This document shows, in pieces, positions 60,898 through 64,000 of a stretch of 64,000 bases of DNA. The position numbers and the translations under genes were made by a program. This DNA is from DASPPM01 sp052143835 (GTDB taxonomy: Bacteria > Pseudomonadota > Alphaproteobacteria > JACZXZ01). The stretch is taken from positions 1-64,000 of the forward strand of contig JBKQRV010000139.1 of NCBI GenBank assembly GCA_052143835.1, written 5' to 3'. The notes beneath the pieces were generated by a model that searched no databases, was not told where the DNA came from, and saw only the letters and a program-made list of their open reading frames with translations. Position 1 is the first letter of the stretch; the number at the start of each line of letters is the position of its first letter.

Positions 60898-62091
60898 CTA
60901 GGCGCGCCGAGCCGAGGGCCGGGCAAGCCGTTCCGCGAAGCGCACGATGCGCTGTCCTGCCTCCTCGAGGCGGGCGTCCTCGAGCGTGAGGGAGACGCGG
61001 AGCTGGCCCACCCCGCTCGGCCCGAAGCCGTCGCAGGGCAGCACGGCCACCCCCTCCTCCTTGAGGAGCAGGCGCGCGAATTCGCCGGACGCGAGGCCGG
61101 TTGCGCGCACGTCGAGGAGAACGAACATCCCGCCTTCGGGCGGGGTGGTGCGGCACTTCGGCGCCTCGGCCAGGATGGCGGAGAGCCGCAACCCGCGGCG
61201 GCGATAATCCTCGCGCATCGCCGCGACCTCGGGCAGCTCGTGGCTCAAGGCCACGAGCGCGCCGTCCTGGATGAAGGGCGGGCCGCCGTAAAGCGCGCAA
61301 AGGAGAAAGTTGAAGAGATGGCGCGAGAGCGGCTCCGGCCCGATGACCCAGCCCAGGCGAAAGCCGGGGATCGCATGGGATTTGGAGAGGCTCGAGACCA
61401 CCACCGTGCGCTCCGCCATGCCGGGGAGGGACCACGGGCTCACGTGCGGCCGGGCGAAGGCCAAATCCTCGTAAACCTCGTCCGAGAGAAGCCAGAGATC
61501 GTGGCGGCGGCAGAGCTCCGCGATCGCCTCGATCTCGGCGCGCTCGAGCACCGCACCCGTCGGATTGTGCGGGCTGTTGATCCAGATGACGCGCGTGCGC
61601 GGCGTTATCGCCCGTGCCAATGCTGCGAGATCGGGATGAAATCCCCTCTCGGGCCTGAGCGGGATGTTGACGAGGGCAGCCCCGCTGGCACCCCCGACGG
61701 CCTCGTAAGTGGCGTACATCGGCTCGGGCACGATGACTTCGTCGCCCGGGCCGGCCAGGCAGCGGAGCGCAAAGAAGAGCCCGCCCTGGGTGCCGGGCAC
61801 GATCGCGACGTTCTCGCTCGCGCAAGCGCAGCCCGTGCGCTGGGCGAAGCGCGCGGCAATCGCGGCGCGCAGTGCGGGATAGCCGAGTATCGGCGCGTAG
61901 CCGGTGTGGTGCCGTTTGAGCGCCTCGACGGTTGCCGCGATGATCGCCTGCGGCGGCGGCTGGTCGGGCTCGCCGATGGTGAGCAGGAAGACCTCGCGGC
62001 CGGCCTCGCGCTGCCGCAAGGCATCGAAATGAATGCTCCAGGCGGCGGCACCCTTGCCGGCGATGCGATCGACGAACGGTGAGAAACGCAA
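60898..62091 (-). CDS. Class I/II PLP aminotransferase
   Basis: A 397-residue fold-type I aminotransferase: TIGEPDQPPPQAII near the start, GYAPILGYPALRAAIAARF, VIWINSPHNPTGAVL, LLSDEVYEDLAF and VSSLSKSHAIPGFRLGWVIG (PLP Lys in SKSH). It belongs to the AspC/arginine-pyruvate-like subgroup Igamma. The TTG at 62091 is chosen because AAGGAG lies 8 bases upstream; an ATG at 62133 lacks one. Followed by the M20 peptidase on the same strand. Substrate not deducible. Confidence 0.9.
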   Translation of the reverse strand: MRFSPFVDRIAGKGAAAWSIHFDALRQREAGREVFLLTIGEPDQPPPQAIIAATVEALKRHHTGYAPILGYPALRAAIAARFAQRTGCACASENVAIVPGTQGGLFFALRCLAGPGDEVIVPEPMYATYEAVGGASGAALVNIPLRPERGFHPDLAALARAITPRTRVIWINSPHNPTGAVLERAEIEAIAELCRRHDLWLLSDEVYEDLAFARPHVSPWSLPGMAERTVVVSSLSKSHAIPGFRLGWVIGPEPLSRHLFNFLLCALYGGPPFIQDGALVALSHELPEVAAMREDYRRRGLRLSAILAEAPKCRTTPPEGGMFVLLDVRATGLASGEFARLLLKEEGVAVLPCDGFGPSGVGQLRVSLTLEDARLEEAGQRIVRFAERLARPSARRA

Positions 62092-62211
62092 AGCGATGAC
62101 TCCTTGCCGGGGACGGGGATGTAGTCTAGCCATAGCACTCGTTGGGCCGGCCGCCAAGGCGCACCCGGCCGCGCGCCGGGCTCCCTGGGGGAAGGAGGGG
62201 AGGAGCGGCAC

Positions 62212-63561
62212 ATGATCACCGACGAGAGGGGGCTCGCGCTCACGACCGAGAGCGCGGAGGCCGCGCGCCACTTCGATACGGCCGTGACGCACTACGTCAA
62301 GTACAAGTGGGACACGTCCACTTGGACGGACAAGATGCTCGCGGCCGATCCCGGCTTCCTCATGGGCCATTGTCTCAAGGGCTATCTCACGATGACGGCC
62401 TTCGATCAGCGCCGCCTGGGCGCGGTCGAGAAGTGCCTCGCCGCGGCCAGGAGAGCGGAGGAGGAGGCGACCTCGCGCGAGCGCCTTCACGTGACGGCGC
62501 TCGCCGCCTGGCACCGGGGAGCCTTGGACGAGGCATTCGCGTTGTGGCGGGCGATCCTCGAGGACCATCCCAAGGACATGCTGGCCGCCCGCCTCGCGCA
62601 CTTCAATTATTTCTGGTCGGGCGAGGCGAGGGCCATGCGCGAGGTCGTGGCCGAGCCGCTCAAGGCCTGGTCGCCCGCCACGCCGGGCTACGGCTCGATG
62701 CTTGCCATGCTCGCTTTCGGCGAGGAGGAGTGCGGCGCCTACCGCGCGGCGGAGACGGCCGCACTACGCTCGCTCGAAGAGGACCGCGCCGAGCTCTGGG
62801 CCACCCACGCGCGCGCCCATGTCATGGAGATGGAGGGCCGGCACCGCGAGGGCATCCAATGGCTCGCGGGCGAGGAGCGCTTCTGGGAGGGTGGGAACAA
62901 CATGCTCCATCACTTGTGGTGGCATCGGGCACTCCTCTATCTCGAGCTCGGCGAGACGGACGCGGTGCTCGAGCTCTACGACCGCAAGTTCCGCAATCTC
63001 GATTCGCCGATCGTCAAGGCCATCCCCGATCTCTACATCGACATGCAGAATGCCGTTTCCATGCTGTGGCGCCTCGAGCAAGCGGGGGTCGAGGTGGGGG
63101 CGCGCTGGGGCGAGCTCGCGGACAAGGCGGCGGCGCGAGTGGGCGACGTGCAGAACCTCTTCACCGTGCCGCATCTCGTCATGGCGCTCGCCGCCGCGGG
63201 CCATGACGAGGCAGCCGAGCGTTATATCGCCGCACTCAAGGAGGCGGGGGAGGGAGGCCACCTGTCGGTAGCGCCAACCCTCGTCGAGGTGGAGATTCCG
63301 TTGGCGGGCGCCGTGCTCGCCCACCGCAAGGGCGACTATGCGCGCGTGGTCACGCTGATGGAGCCGATCCGGCACGAGATCAGGCGCATCGGCGGCAGCC
63401 ACGCCCAGCGCGATCTCTTCACGCAAATGCTGCTCGATGCGGCGGTCAAGTCGGGACGCACCGCACTCGCGCGCGTCCTCCTCGCCGAGGAGGCCAAGGC
63501 GCGCCCGATCCCCCTCGCCAAGCGCCGCCGCTATGCCGAGGCGGCGCGCTTGCTTCAGTAG
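62212..63561 (+). CDS. Tetratricopeptide repeat protein, TTC38-like
   Basis: A 449-residue, wholly helical TPR-type protein. It starts VTHYVKYKWDTSTWTDKMLAADPGFLMGH in pieces, as in TTC38-family proteins. Internal segments (WATHARAHVMEMEGRHREGIQWL, HHLWWHRALLYLELGETDAVL, HLVMALAAAGHDEAAERYIAAL) follow the TPR pattern. No signal peptide, so cytoplasmic. Function of bacterial members is unknown. Divergent from the aminotransferase by about 120 bp, which must hold both promoters. Confidence 0.85.
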   Translation: MITDERGLALTTESAEAARHFDTAVTHYVKYKWDTSTWTDKMLAADPGFLMGHCLKGYLTMTAFDQRRLGAVEKCLAAARRAEEEATSRERLHVTALAAWHRGALDEAFALWRAILEDHPKDMLAARLAHFNYFWSGEARAMREVVAEPLKAWSPATPGYGSMLAMLAFGEEECGAYRAAETAALRSLEEDRAELWATHARAHVMEMEGRHREGIQWLAGEERFWEGGNNMLHHLWWHRALLYLELGETDAVLELYDRKFRNLDSPIVKAIPDLYIDMQNAVSMLWRLEQAGVEVGARWGELADKAAARVGDVQNLFTVPHLVMALAAAGHDEAAERYIAALKEAGEGGHLSVAPTLVEVEIPLAGAVLAHRKGDYARVVTLMEPIRHEIRRIGGSHAQRDLFTQMLLDAAVKSGRTALARVLLAEEAKARPIPLAKRRRYAEAARLLQ

Positions 63562-63571
63562 GGGGCGACCT

Positions 63572-63597
63572 CCCTCTCCTCCTTCAGGAGGAGAGGG
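63572..63597. terminator. Hairpin after the TPR gene
   Basis: CCCTCTCCTCC and GGAGGAGAGGG are perfect 11-bp arms around a TTCA loop, 10 bases after the stop of the TPR gene. No T-run follows. The same arms recur at 63,754-63,777, so this is also a member of a dispersed palindromic repeat. Confidence 0.55.
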
Positions 63598-63911
63598 TCG
63601 GGGTGAGGAGGTGAGGGTGCGAGACACGCCATCGGCGGCAGAAGCTCGCTGCGCACGCCCTCCTCACCTTCCCATCGCTACGCCCGGCGCGCGTAGCGCG
63701 CCTCTTATGCATGATGCAGAAGAAGCGGGCTTTTGGCCCGCGGGGGCCCCTCCCTCTCCTCCTGAAGGAGGAGAGGTCAAGCGAGCCTTGCCTCCGCTTG
63801 CGGAAATTCAATCTGAGAGGCTACCGGTCTCGGGTCTTCCGCGCCGGCGCCCGAAGCGCTAAAATACTTCGAGCTTTGCGACCGTGGGCTTGCTAACAGG
63901 GAGACGAGCAG
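63598..63911. other. Intergenic, no gene seen
   Basis: The stretch between the TPR gene hairpin and the last gene. Only the second palindrome and a small GCGGGC/GCCCGC dyad near 63,726-63,742 stand out. Confidence 0.35.
63754..63777. repeat. Second copy of the CCTCTCCTCC palindrome
   Basis: Ten-base arms CCTCTCCTCC/GGAGGAGAGG around TGAA, closely related to the hairpin at 63,572-63,597 and about 180 bp from it. The pair brackets a gene-free stretch before the last gene. Confidence 0.5.
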
Positions 63912-64000
63912 ATGAAGGCCTTCATCGCCGCGTTGGTCGCGGCCGTCCTCATCGGCGTCATCGCCGCCGTCGTGCTCGACAACATGGGCATGAGCTCGGC
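63912..64000 (+). CDS. Small membrane protein, partial (cut by window end)
   Basis: The frame opens at an ATG with GGGAGA about 9 bases upstream and reads a hydrophobic helix, MKAFIAALVAAVLIGVIAAV, then VLDNMGMSS. This looks like the start of the short single-helix proteins common in alphaproteobacteria. The 3' part lies outside the window, so length and function cannot be given. Confidence 0.6.
   Translation, partial: MKAFIAALVAAVLIGVIAAVVLDNMGMSS

Noticed and set aside
1..64000. CRISPR arrays, rRNA or tRNA genes
   Set aside because: No regularly spaced 20-40 bp repeats, no conserved rRNA blocks and no tRNA T-arm pattern with matching acceptor stem were seen.

Overview
The window looks like a chromosome segment of a high-GC alphaproteobacterium (backbone roughly 65-70 % GC by eye). 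The evidence is hopanoid-associated transport genes (HpnN, an HpnL-like membrane protein, an MlaC/HpnM-type protein), MlaA lipoproteins, a Flp pilin, and an alphaproteobacterial-style metF-metH operon. It cannot be placed more finely from sequence reading alone; no rRNA or tRNA gene was seen.

Layout. (1) 1-10.4 kb is a lower-GC accessory island. It holds a possible oriT, mobC and a relaxase, a single-chain restriction/methyltransferase, an operon of a DprA-like protein, a phosphoribosyltransferase and a small unknown protein, and the TcmP / three-Cys (DUF5131) pair. No integrase is visible and the left end is outside the window. (2) 10.4-12.1 kb: ettA. (3) 12.3-20.6 kb: a compact, largely translationally coupled cluster that reads as an inositol-headgroup pathway. 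It has inositol-3-phosphate synthase, a HAD phosphatase, a sugar/inositol-phosphate nucleotidyltransferase, an ATP-grasp ligase, a class III aminotransferase and a Gfo/Idh/MocA dehydrogenase. Convergent to these is a CDP-alcohol phosphotransferase of the IPCT-DIPPS type, with a divergent HpnL-like flippase-family protein beside it. (4) 20.8-27.5 kb: lipid traffic, with the HpnN RND transporter, a GT4 glycosyltransferase, an IS1380 remnant, MlaC and MlaA. (5) 27.9-33.4 kb: an ArsR-methyltransferase fusion, metF and metH in one operon. (6) 33.9-50.2 kb: a probable phenolic-lipid locus. It has cytochrome b561, a desaturase-SDR-DUF6134 operon, a second MlaA, a two-component system, and a seven-gene minus-strand operon (lipoprotein, DUF547, TVP38, HpnO-like aminotransferase, type III PKS, FAD monooxygenase, DUF3108 protein). 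Degenerate IS-like repeats are scattered between these genes. (7) 50.4-64 kb: mixed genes: TetR, flavin reductase, SagB-type nitroreductase, ornithine decarboxylase-like enzyme, cytochrome c, Usp, Flp pilin, a toxin-antitoxin pair with a probable leaderless toxin message, a low-GC HNH protein, an M20 peptidase, an aminotransferase, a TPR protein, and the start of a small membrane protein at the right edge.

How the genes may work together. The two themes are membrane lipid chemistry plus inter-membrane lipid transport, and mobile or defence functions. The most interesting candidates for undescribed biology are the inositol-derived (possibly amino-inositol) headgroup cluster wired to hopanoid transporters, the type III PKS/aminotransferase/MlaA lipid locus, and the DprA-PRTase-small protein operon in the mobilizable island.
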